From: Verrucomicrobiota bacterium
GTDB taxonomy: Bacteria; Verrucomicrobiota; Kiritimatiellia; UBA8416; SLMC01
Reading direction: 5' to 3'
Assembly: GCA_030018915.1 (NCBI GenBank)
Contig: JASEHE010000006.1
Span: 1 to 35,948 of the forward strand
Length of the DNA stretch: 35,948 bases
Of the stretch, positions 30,736 through 35,948 are shown piece by piece (the stretch's first letter is position 1; every line of letters starts with the position of its first letter). The position numbers were made by a program, and so were the translations under genes. Below the pieces are notes generated by a model that saw nothing but the letters and a program-made list of their open reading frames with translations, was not told the origin of the DNA and ran no database searches.

Positions 30736-31040
30736 GCGAGGACCGCCTGGATGGCATCGGTCGGGATCAGCGCGTACTCGTCGCCGTCCCACTTGATGAA
30801 GCGCGAATCGTCCACATTGGTGTAGGAGCTGACGTGGACGCGATCGCCGGCATGGACGTCCTGGGCATCGTCGCCTAACTTCGGGTTGATAGCCAGCACC
30901 TCCGCCTCGAAGGTATGATTCGGCTTGCGCCAGAGTTTCGGGTTGATGATCTTGCCGATCATCTCCGCCTCTGGTATGCGCTTAACGAGGGCGCGGCCCT
31001 CGGTCGGCCGGATGCGGTTGGGATCGATGGCGTTGAGCAT
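30732..31040 (-). CDS. GroES-like co-chaperonin (Cpn10 family), 102 aa
   Basis: ATG 31040 has GAGG 7 nt upstream. The sequence follows the Cpn10 order: IRPTEGRALVKRI at the N-terminus; a mobile-loop region of about 20 residues containing IGKIINP in place of the usual GGIVL; EVLAINPK; then VHAGDRVHVSSYTNVDD, IKWDGDEYALIPTDAIQAVL at the end. Length fits GroES (about 97 aa). Phage co-chaperonins such as T4 gp31 replace or modify host GroES to fold the capsid protein. Its place between large terminase and the head genes fits this role. The changed mobile loop suggests tuning to the host GroEL. Confidence 0.82.
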   Translation of the reverse strand: MLNAIDPNRIRPTEGRALVKRIPEAEMIGKIINPKLWRKPNHTFEAEVLAINPKLGDDAQDVHAGDRVHVSSYTNVDDSRFIKWDGDEYALIPTDAIQAVLA

Positions 31041-31059
31041 GTAGTATCCTCGATGTCGA

Positions 31060-32724
31060 TTAAACGACGCCTCCAGAAGCGCCGGACGGTTTGGGCGAAA
31101 GGTGCTTGTGACCGCGGTGATCCTCGATCGACTTGCGGCCTCGATTCACCGTGACGATTCCTTCCTCGGGGACGAAAGTTCGACGCATCGCGTAACAGGC
31201 GGCCATGAGCGTCGTGATCGTGTCATCGTAGCAGCCGGTCGTGGCTTCGAGTTTACCGTCTTGCGTCACCACGAAGGTTTTGAGTTCGGCCAAAGTGTAC
31301 TTGCTCGCGACTTTTATGTCAAGCTCCCGAAGCATCCTCTGGGCGTCGGAGACCATCGTCGCCTTGAGCGGCTCGGTCGTCTTGAAGCCCGTCTCTTGAG
31401 CCGTTGGCTTGCCCGGATCGCGCATGAGGTTTGGATAGGCGAGCGCTCCGCGCAACGCGACTTCGACGGCATTGCCGGGATATTTGTTCTCGACGAAGAT
31501 GAGCGCCCAGTTGTAGTAGGCCCCGATCCGATAGGCGAGCTGCTCGGCGAAGGCATCGGTCGGGCGATAGCCGACCCACTGAGCGACCTGCCGGCCGGAA
31601 CGCAAGTCCCACACATCGGCCACCGAGCGATCCAGACCCGGCGTGCCAGTCGAGGCGTCGATCGTGACGAGATAAGTCCCCGTCACAGCCGGCGTCTCCC
31701 AGACGACGAGTTTGCCGAACATCTCGGCCATCTTGTGCGGTTTGCCGCCGTTGTCGTCGGGCACGAACCGATATTCCCCGGCCACGTCGTCAAGACGCCC
31801 GACCCACTTGGGCGTCGGCGCGTTGTCCTCGTGGATTTTGACCGCCTCCCAGTCGAAGACCATGCGGCCGCTCGCCAGGAATGCCTCGTCGGGATAGGCG
31901 GGATACTCCTGCGGGAAGAGTTTGGGATCGACCATGTTTCGGAGCTTGTCGCGCCACCAGGCGAGTTGCCCCCAGTCGAGATTGAACTGCCGCTGATACT
32001 TCTTCTCCCATTCGGTGAGTTCTACCGGCTGAGCGCCCGCGATCCGGTAGCCCGGGTCCTTCCACCAGGCGTGAAAATGCGGCTTGATGTTGGACTCGCC
32101 GTTTTCGGCCGCCTTCCAGATTTCGTGGTAGGGCGTGCCCGCCCCGTTGGCGGTGCTCTCCAGCACGAAATAAGAGTTGTTGATCAGGGCCTCCTGCACG
32201 CCGCTGACGACATCGAGTTTCTCGTAGAAAGCCGGTTCCGACAGATGGCCGTGCGTGATATCATCGCCGCGGCCGAAAGCGCGCGCGCCGGCCGTGCCGA
32301 TGTAGAGCCAGGAGCCGGTGTCGGAAAAAAGCAGCGTATCGCCGCGCCGGCGCCAGTTGATCTTGACGGCGGCGTTGTCGAGCATATAGATGGCGCGCTG
32401 CAACAAGCGCTCGGTGGACTCGGCTTCGTGGCTGACGATGACGGCACGCCGGTTTTCCTGGGTGATGCAGGCGTGCAGCCATAGCGCGATGATAAGGCTC
32501 GAAAATCCCATCTTGCGCGCCTTCAGGATGATGTCGCGGCGCGAGCGCTCAGCGAGATACTTGCGCTGGGCGCCGTTGACGCGAAAAGGAACTTTCTTGG
32601 AATCCTTGTCGAGGATGAAAAAAAACGATTCGATGAAGAAGGTCGGATCATCGACCAAGAGTCGGGCCGTCTCCAGTTCGTGCGGAGAAAGGCTAGGATC
32701 TCTGGGGCTCGTGGGCGAAAGCAC
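31060..32724 (-). CDS. Terminase large subunit, 554 aa
   Basis: GTG 32724 overlaps the end of the SpoVG-like gene; no better start is visible. The ATPase has an atypical Walker A K68-ARKMGFSS-76 and a Walker B-like stretch ending H-L161-S-E163 (THGHLSEPAF). The RNase-H-like nuclease shows D356 (YLVTIDAST), E412 (IFVENKYPGNA) and D500-D501 (GCYDDTITTLMAA). This set defines TerL. It pumps and cuts the genome at the portal. It directly follows small terminase and SpoVG-like genes and precedes the co-chaperonin. Confidence 0.93.
   Translation of the reverse strand: MLSPTSPRDPSLSPHELETARLLVDDPTFFIESFFFILDKDSKKVPFRVNGAQRKYLAERSRRDIILKARKMGFSSLIIALWLHACITQENRRAVIVSHEAESTERLLQRAIYMLDNAAVKINWRRRGDTLLFSDTGSWLYIGTAGARAFGRGDDITHGHLSEPAFYEKLDVVSGVQEALINNSYFVLESTANGAGTPYHEIWKAAENGESNIKPHFHAWWKDPGYRIAGAQPVELTEWEKKYQRQFNLDWGQLAWWRDKLRNMVDPKLFPQEYPAYPDEAFLASGRMVFDWEAVKIHEDNAPTPKWVGRLDDVAGEYRFVPDDNGGKPHKMAEMFGKLVVWETPAVTGTYLVTIDASTGTPGLDRSVADVWDLRSGRQVAQWVGYRPTDAFAEQLAYRIGAYYNWALIFVENKYPGNAVEVALRGALAYPNLMRDPGKPTAQETGFKTTEPLKATMVSDAQRMLRELDIKVASKYTLAELKTFVVTQDGKLEATTGCYDDTITTLMAACYAMRRTFVPEEGIVTVNRGRKSIEDHRGHKHLSPKPSGASGGVV
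31294..31322 (-). promoter_or_regulatory. Possible promoter inside the large terminase gene
   Basis: On the minus strand TTGACA (31322-31317), exactly 17 bp, then TACACT (31299-31294). It would start RNA near 31287 and could add transcripts for the co-chaperonin and small genes. It lies in coding sequence, where chance matches to TTGACA occur, so it is only a candidate. Confidence 0.35.
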
Positions 32725-32980
32725 GGTGGCGGTCCCAGGCGTTTAAGACGTGATCGGTCATGTACTGGCGCATCTGCGGCGTGATCGGATGGGCGATGTC
32801 GGCATAGGAACCGTCGTCTTTCTGGCGGGAAGGCATGCAGAGCATGAGGCGCTCTGGGTCGCGACGGGATTTGATGAGCTTGAGACTCGTCACGACGAAG
32901 ACGTTGTCAAAGACGACTGTCACGTAGCTTAGGAATTCATTGCGAGCTTCGCCGTGAAAACTCACTTCGGTGATGGTCAC
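32693..32980 (-). CDS. SpoVG-family protein, 95 aa
   Basis: GTG 32980 overlaps the small terminase's TGA (GTGA), and its own end overlaps the large terminase start. The core reads VTVVFDNVFVVTSLKLIK, LMLCMPSRQKDDGSYADIAH and HPITPQMRQYMTDHVLNAW. This matches SpoVG, whose conserved centre is FVVxxIRVI...LFVAMPSRR...FRDIAHPI. SpoVG proteins are small site-specific DNA/RNA-binding regulators of sporulation, division and virulence in several bacterial groups. A copy between the two terminase subunits is unusual. It may bind the packaging site, regulate late genes or act on the host. Confidence 0.85.
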   Translation of the reverse strand: MTITEVSFHGEARNEFLSYVTVVFDNVFVVTSLKLIKSRRDPERLMLCMPSRQKDDGSYADIAHPITPQMRQYMTDHVLNAWDRHRAFAHEPQRS

Positions 32981-33576
32981 GCGGTCGATTCTGATGGCGT
33001 AACGTCGAGGGCGCGGCGCTTGCGCTCCTCGTGGACGGCCGCGACGAGTTGGGCGAGGGTCATAGGGGATTCGTCCTTGACGCTTTGCTGAAGCAGACCT
33101 CGCAACTTCAGATTCATCTCCGCGGCGCGCAGGCGATACTCATGATCGGGGGTGTGAATCGGAATCTTCTTCTTGGCGTCGTCGGGATCGGCTGTGGTGC
33201 CGACGATCCTCACGGCCCCGAGGGCTTCGGCGATCGCGCGGCATGAAGCCTCCACCGTCGCGCCGGCCTGGTCGAGGCATTCATCGACGTATTCGCGGAC
33301 ATCGGTGCGAGAGAGAAGGCGCCGCGCCTCGGAGAGAGACAGGCCGGCCGCGTCGGCGTGCGTCTTAAGCCCCTTGCGGGGGTCGGCCATGTAATTGTCC
33401 GCGAGCAGTTTGACATGGACCGGCATGGTCCTCATGAATTTCGGCGTGATTGGATCTTCGAGAGCCGGATCGGATGCCGGCGCCGGCATCATCACCTGGG
33501 GCGCAATCTTGAGTTGCTTGATCTTCTCAGGGCTCGGGTCCGGGAAGATGGAGTCATTGCCGCGTCGGCGAGCCAT
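32977..33576 (-). CDS. Putative terminase small subunit, 199 aa
   Basis: ATG 33576 overlaps the stop of the small membrane ORF (TAATG). After a disordered N-terminus (about 1-60), a helix-turn-helix-like part (THADAAGLSLSEARRLLSRT), a helical segment DVREYVDECLDQAGATVEAS and a late DHEYRLRAAEMNLKLRGLLQ match the usual plan of phage small terminases: HTH for recognising the packaging site, then an oligomerisation helix. Position just before the large subunit (with the SpoVG-like gene between) supports this. Confidence 0.75.
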   Translation of the reverse strand: MARRRGNDSIFPDPSPEKIKQLKIAPQVMMPAPASDPALEDPITPKFMRTMPVHVKLLADNYMADPRKGLKTHADAAGLSLSEARRLLSRTDVREYVDECLDQAGATVEASCRAIAEALGAVRIVGTTADPDDAKKKIPIHTPDHEYRLRAAEMNLKLRGLLQQSVKDESPMTLAQLVAAVHEERKRRALDVTPSESTA

Positions 33577-33719
33577 TAACTCCGCCCTCGGATCTGGCCA
33601 TAGATGAGCATGCTGCCAATCACTATTCCAGTCACGGCTATGCCGACTAAGACGATGGCGCCGAAGTGAACGAGGAGGAATCTGGCCACTGCACCGATCG
33701 CCAGCGCCGCGGCGAACAT
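33576..33719 (-). CDS. Small membrane protein, 47 aa
   Basis: A frame fitted exactly between two genes: ATG 33719 overlaps the upstream TGA (ATGA) and TAA 33578-33576 overlaps the small terminase ATG by one base. It reads MFAAALAIGAVARFLLVHFG and AIVLVGIAVTGIVIGSMLIY, so it has one or two membrane spans over almost its whole length, and a basic end (GQIRGRS). This matches short phage membrane proteins. The role is unknown; a holin-like or membrane-tethering function is possible. Confidence 0.65.
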   Translation of the reverse strand: MFAAALAIGAVARFLLVHFGAIVLVGIAVTGIVIGSMLIYGQIRGRS

Positions 33720-33919
33720 CAAAGACCCCTAGCCCTCATGCCTCTGACGTGCTCGTTATAGTCGTCGAGGAGGGAATCCTGACGTTTCATGCGCGAGGTG
33801 TCCTGGAACTTAGGATCAACCACAGCGTACCATCCGCAGATACAGGCGAGGCGGCCCAGTATGAGCGTGCGGATGGCATGAGTCTTATCCGAGCGGCCAT
33901 CACCGGAGGGTTCTTTCAT
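33719..33919 (-). CDS. Hypothetical protein, 66 aa
   Basis: ATG 33919 to TGA in an ATGA overlap with the membrane ORF. It reads MKEPSGDGRSDKTHAIRTLI, then ACICGWYAVVDPKFQ and a charged end (DDYNEHVRGMRARGL). The start lies only about 14 nt after the predicted start of the promoter at 33940-33968, so the leader is very short and has no clear SD. Unknown function. Confidence 0.6.
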   Translation of the reverse strand: MKEPSGDGRSDKTHAIRTLILGRLACICGWYAVVDPKFQDTSRMKRQDSLLDDYNEHVRGMRARGL

Positions 33920-33939
33920 GAGCGAGCATATCGCGCAAA

Positions 33940-33968
33940 AGTTTACTCGGTGCAGCCACGCCTGTCAA
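33940..33968 (-). promoter_or_regulatory. Sigma70-type promoter A
   Basis: On the minus strand GTTTGACAG gives TTGACA (33968-33963), exactly 17 bp, then CGAG preceding TAAACT (33945-33940). It resembles promoter B almost base for base outside the spacer. It precedes the 33719..33919 gene and the packaging genes. Confidence 0.82.
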
Positions 33969-34221
33969 ACACGCCGCGCATCTTGCGCCGACTGCGCCGC
34001 CGACGCATTTCCCGCACCTGAGCCGACGGCGTCCTGACCGGTTTGGCGAAGAGCATGCAGGCAAGGGCCTCGATCGTCAACCCCGGCGGCAGCGGGCGCA
34101 TGGGTCTGATCTTGAGCCGGCCATCCTCGGCCAGCCTGCCCTCGCGCTTCCACTCGCGAAGTTTCGCACGCCACCACAAACACGTATCCTCCAGCGCCGT
34201 AAGCCGATTGGCTCGCGGCAT
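33943..34221 (-). CDS. Hypothetical basic protein, 92 aa
   Basis: ATG 34221 to TAA 33945-33943; the stop lies inside the -10 box of promoter A. It begins MPRANRLTALEDTCLWWRAK, with LKIRPMRPLPPGLTIEALA in the middle and a highly basic end (EMRRRRSRRKMRGVFDRRG). An alternative ORF in another frame (ATG 34228) covers the same bases and cannot be excluded. I prefer this one for its compositional fit with other basic small phage proteins. Confidence 0.45.
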   Translation of the reverse strand: MPRANRLTALEDTCLWWRAKLREWKREGRLAEDGRLKIRPMRPLPPGLTIEALACMLFAKPVRTPSAQVREMRRRRSRRKMRGVFDRRGCTE

Positions 34222-34227
34222 CGCCCA

Positions 34228-34425
34228 TCAGTTGAAATTGAGGCGGCGGTGAAGGTATAACACGATGCCATCATCGACGACCACCCGGGCTGGCATGCAC
34301 CAACAGATGAGTTTGCCGCCCCTGTGGCGTAAATTGCCCTGGGCCTCGCCGCCCAGATGATTGCGTTTGGCGGCAACAAATAGCGGGCCCTGCTGGAGCG
34401 GCGAGGCGAGCCGAGACAATCTCAC
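34228..34425 (-). CDS. Hypothetical protein, 65 aa, possibly leaderless
   Basis: GTG 34425 lies where transcription from promoter B is expected to begin, so the mRNA may be leaderless. No SD is visible. It reads MRLSRLASPLQQGPLFVAAK, then GGEAQGNLRHRGGKLICWC and VVVDDGIVLYLHRRLNFN. The two cysteines and beta-like end slightly recall small zinc-finger regulators, but no complete CxxC pair set is seen. Unknown. Confidence 0.5.
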   Translation of the reverse strand: MRLSRLASPLQQGPLFVAAKRNHLGGEAQGNLRHRGGKLICWCMPARVVVDDGIVLYLHRRLNFN

Positions 34426-34431
34426 GCGAGA

Positions 34432-34460
34432 AGTTTACTCGCTAGGGACGCCGCTGTCAA
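34432..34460 (-). promoter_or_regulatory. Sigma70-type promoter B
   Basis: On the minus strand GTTTGACAG gives TTGACA (34460-34455), 17 bp of spacer, CGAG, then TAAACT (34437-34432). It shares these elements with promoter A, 492 bp away. The predicted start coincides with the GTG of the 65-aa gene. Confidence 0.82.
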
Positions 34461-34475
34461 ACATCGGCGACAGGA

Positions 34476-34613
34476 TCAGCGGCGCGCAGGAGGCCCTGCG
34501 GACTTCAGGCGCCCAAAGCCATCCGGCACGATTTTGCGCCCGCGGCACCACGCGCAGGTTCGCATCACCTCCCGCGGCTCAAGACCCGAGCCCTGGCAGC
34601 GCGGGCAGATCAC
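34476..34613 (-). CDS. DnaJ-type zinc-knuckle protein, 45 aa
   Basis: GTG 34613 overlaps the upstream TGA (GTGA). The short product contains CPRCQGSGLEPREV and TCAWCRGRK, two CxxC knuckles of the DnaJ cysteine-rich (CxxCxGxG) type. A longer reading from 34670 (64 aa) or further is possible in the same frame. Such small phage zinc proteins often act as translational or transcription regulators, or bind RNA. It lies just before promoter B. Confidence 0.65.
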   Translation of the reverse strand: MICPRCQGSGLEPREVMRTCAWCRGRKIVPDGFGRLKSAGPPARR

Positions 34614-34852
34614 GCCGCCGCCCAAAGCTGGTGCACTGGATCGGACTCGGCCAGTGGACACACGATCCATCCGCCATGCCGGCGCCACTTCACTGGCAGC
34701 GCCGGCGGCGTAGGCCGCTCGGCCGGTAAGGGGTTGTGGCGGGTTCGGCCTCCCGACCCCCAAGACCCCCGGTTGGGTCCCAGTGGTCCCAGACTCCGGA
34801 TATCCCCGTCGCCCGCGCGCGCGTAACGCCCATAACGGGAGACTGAGACCAC
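34610..34852 (-). CDS. Hypothetical protein, 80 aa
   Basis: GTG 34852 to TGA 34612-34610, overlapping the zinc-knuckle gene. The C-terminal half (VKWRRHGGWIVCPLAESDPV) looks like real protein. The N-terminal half is Gly/Arg-rich, lies in very GC-rich DNA and has no clear SD. Other frames are also open here. Moderate to low confidence. Confidence 0.45.
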   Translation of the reverse strand: MVSVSRYGRYARAGDGDIRSLGPLGPNRGSWGSGGRTRHNPLPAERPTPPALPVKWRRHGGWIVCPLAESDPVHQLWAAA

Positions 34853-34867
34853 TGAGGCCCAAGCCCG

Positions 34868-35050
34868 TCAAAGCATCTCCTCCTGGGTTTCTTGATTTTT
34901 GAGGGAGATGCCCTTGAATCCCTTTCGGCTGCCCTGCGACCGCGGCGGCACTTCCTGCCGCTCCAACTGCTCGATGAGCACGCGTGCCCACCCCTGCCGC
35001 GCCCACGGCCCGCACATGTTCAGTCTCACCCGCCCGCTTCTACCCGCCAT
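34868..35050 (-). CDS. Small basic protein, 60 aa
   Basis: ATG 35050 has GGAGG 6-7 nt upstream and overlaps the upstream TAG by about 11 bp. It reads MAGRSGRVRLNMCGPWARQG, RVLIEQLERQEVPPR and ends ISLKNQETQEEML. One cysteine. Predicted helical and basic. Unknown function; the overlap and SD support it as a real gene. Confidence 0.62.
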   Translation of the reverse strand: MAGRSGRVRLNMCGPWARQGWARVLIEQLERQEVPPRSQGSRKGFKGISLKNQETQEEML

Positions 35051-35627
35051 ATCTCGCCTCCCACTCCTGCTCTAGCCGGACCCATTTGCCGTCTGAGAGC
35101 TGTTTGACCATCCCCTCGACCGAGCGCGCCAGGTCGCTTTCATCGCGCACCCGCTCGACCCAGTAGCGCTCCCCCTCGGCGTCGGAGGGATCGCACATCT
35201 GCACCAGGGCCCGCAGGCGGGCCAGAGCCGCAGCGAAGTTGCGTGGGCCCGGAGCTCCCGCCACTGGCCGCACGCAGCGCTCCGCCCGGAAGCGCCGGAG
35301 GCACAGGCGGCCCAACTCAAGGGCGAAGCGCCGGCGGTCCTCGTTGCCGGTCGCGTCCCAGCGCTTGCGACCTGCCCGGGGCCCGTAGAAGTTCGCCGCG
35401 CAGTCCAGGAGCGCGGCGAGGAGAGCCCAGCGCGCGGCGCCCTCATGGCTAGCCGGGTAGTGCCCGGCGCCGCCCTCATCCCTAGCCGGCTCGGCCGCCT
35501 GACTGAGGTCGCCAAGGGCTGGCAGCGGCAGCCGGGGGTCGCACCACCAGCCGCGGTCGGTTTTGCGCCAGGGCCGCCAGGGCCGATCCGGCGCCGGGTC
35601 ATGCGGGGGGGGTAGGGGCCGGATCAT
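35040..35627 (-). CDS. Hypothetical protein, 195 aa
   Basis: I use ATG 35627 (MIRPLPPPHDPAPDRPWRPW), which overlaps the upstream TGA (ATGA). After a Pro/Trp-rich start with WWCDPRLPLPALGDL, the rest is helical and Ala/Arg/Leu-rich (RWALLAALLDCAANFYG, RNFAAALARLRALVQMC), ending WVRLEQEWEARYGG. No motif was recognised. It might be a DNA-binding or packaging accessory protein; evidence is only coding pattern and coupling. Confidence 0.62.
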   Translation of the reverse strand: MIRPLPPPHDPAPDRPWRPWRKTDRGWWCDPRLPLPALGDLSQAAEPARDEGGAGHYPASHEGAARWALLAALLDCAANFYGPRAGRKRWDATGNEDRRRFALELGRLCLRRFRAERCVRPVAGAPGPRNFAAALARLRALVQMCDPSDAEGERYWVERVRDESDLARSVEGMVKQLSDGKWVRLEQEWEARYGG

Positions 35628-35948
35628 CGCTTCCACCAGTCCGGATCATCCCAGTCATCCGGGGGGGTGGCCTGGGTAACCGGGGGGGTGGCCCCCCCCG
35701 GGGGTGGGGGGGTGGCCGGGGGTACGCCGTTTACAGTGGCCGGTAGGGGTGTGGTAGTTGGTGGAGGGCCGTATATACTCTCGCGCGCGACGCGCGCGCG
35801 GTCTCCCACCTCTCCCATATCTCCCAGATCTCCCGCGCGCGCGTTCGAGACCCCTAGGAGCGGGCTCCTAGGTGACTGGAGCGGGCTCCTAGGTGACTGG
35901 AGCGGGCTCCTAGGTGACTGGAGCGGGCTCCTGCTGGAGCGGGCTCCT
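35624..35948 (-). CDS. C-terminal part of a gene cut by the right edge, with Arg-Ser-Pro heptad repeats
   Basis: The frame ends at TGA 35626-35624 (after DDWDDPDWWKR) and has no stop up to the right edge. An internal ATG at 35818 exists, but the frame is open far beyond it. Near the edge the 21-bp tandem repeats read as in-frame RSPLQSP heptads, then LLGVSNARAGDLGDM, a Thr/Pro-rich linker (PPPTTTPLPATVNGVPPATP) and an acidic-aromatic end. It is probably the flexible C-terminal tail of a larger protein encoded off the window. Confidence 0.5.
   Translation of the reverse strand, partial: GARSSRSPLQSPRSPLQSPRSPLQSPRSPLLGVSNARAGDLGDMGEVGDRARVARESIYGPPPTTTPLPATVNGVPPATPPPPGGATPPVTQATPPDDWDDPDWWKR
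35857..35948. repeat. 21-bp tandem repeat at the right edge
   Basis: Copies of GGAGCGGGCTCC plus TAGGTGACT start at 35857, 35878, 35899 and 35920 and are near-identical; a fifth GGAGCGGGCTCC follows a shorter gap at 35936 and reaches the edge. Each copy holds an inverted repeat (GGAGC/GCTCC). The first copy lies in a 20-bp inverted repeat, CCTAGGAGC-GG-GCTCCTAGG, at 35853-35872. It may be an iteron-like element, a terminus or an assembly break. Confidence 0.85.

Noticed and set aside
31102-32484. Long plus-strand ORF of 460 aa opposite the large terminase
   Set aside because: It is the antisense shadow of TerL, whose motifs are complete on the minus strand, and it has no recognisable domain or ribosome site.
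33965-34228. Alternative minus-strand ORF of 87 aa over the 92-aa gene
   Set aside because: Composition is less protein-like, although its ATG overlaps the upstream stop; left as an alternative only.
34476-35015. Long reading (179 aa) of the zinc-knuckle frame
   Set aside because: The N-terminal 130 residues are Gly/Ala/Arg-rich and overlap two better-supported small genes; the GTGA start at 34613 fits local gene coupling.
1-35948. CRISPR array, integrase, transposase or attachment site
   Set aside because: No regularly spaced direct repeats with spacers, and no recombinase or transposase motif was found in any frame. The only tandem repeats are those at the right edge.

Overview
The window looks like a large piece of a tailed-phage genome, probably a short-tailed (podovirus-like) phage of an uncultured diderm bacterium. 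Almost every base is coding. All supported genes are on the minus strand, so they read from the right edge to the left edge. Neighbours are joined by ATGA/GTGA start-stop overlaps or by gaps of a few bases. G+C looks to be near 60%. There is no integrase, DNA polymerase or convincing endolysin in the window. Genes run off both edges, so the genome continues on both sides. The host cannot be named from the sequence. Signal peptides, lipoboxes and a SpoVG homologue point to a diderm bacterium, but this is inference.

Layout in transcription order (right to left). (1) 35948-33576: small early-type or regulatory ORFs. They begin with an open frame carrying in-frame 21-bp tandem repeats, and they include a CxxC zinc-knuckle protein and two near-identical sigma70-type promoters. 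(2) 33576-30732: packaging module with small terminase, a SpoVG homologue, large terminase and a GroES-like co-chaperonin. (3) 30735-28630: eight very small, mostly basic or low-complexity proteins, one of them a DUF6496 protein. (4) 28626-22450: portal, a coiled-coil protein, a scaffold-like protein, a zinc ribbon, then a strong promoter, a capsid-associated protein and the major capsid protein. (5) 22440-15160: a run of eight proteins, most with an N-terminal Sec signal peptide or lipobox, including what look like the tail adaptor and tail nozzle. (6) 15156-7309: three cysteine-free ejection-type proteins, the last of 2088 residues with an HETGH zincin motif. (7) 7312-5632: a signal-peptide fibre and small membrane or amphipathic proteins that may be the lysis cassette. 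(8) 5615-4891: promoter, tRNA-Asn(GTT) and about 440 nt of probably non-coding, hairpin-rich RNA. (9) 4890-1: DNA-metabolism genes, with an RDF-like protein, a Cas4/AddB-like Fe-S nuclease, a Rad50/SbcC-like ATPase, and a methyltransferase-start-like fragment at the edge.

The most unusual feature is the export cluster. Proteins that resemble core virion parts (adaptor, nozzle, fibres) carry Sec signal peptides. Their cysteine counts are even, and in the nozzle the cysteines fall into close pairs, as expected for an oxidising compartment. The neighbouring ejection proteins (2612 residues together) contain no cysteine at all. In textbook podoviruses these parts are made and assembled in the cytoplasm. 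The sequence therefore suggests that part of this particle is secreted, disulfide-bonded or assembled at or beyond the inner membrane. Expression appears to rely on host-type promoters: four intergenic or near-intergenic sites have a perfect TTGACA, exactly 17 bp of spacer and a TANANT -10 box.
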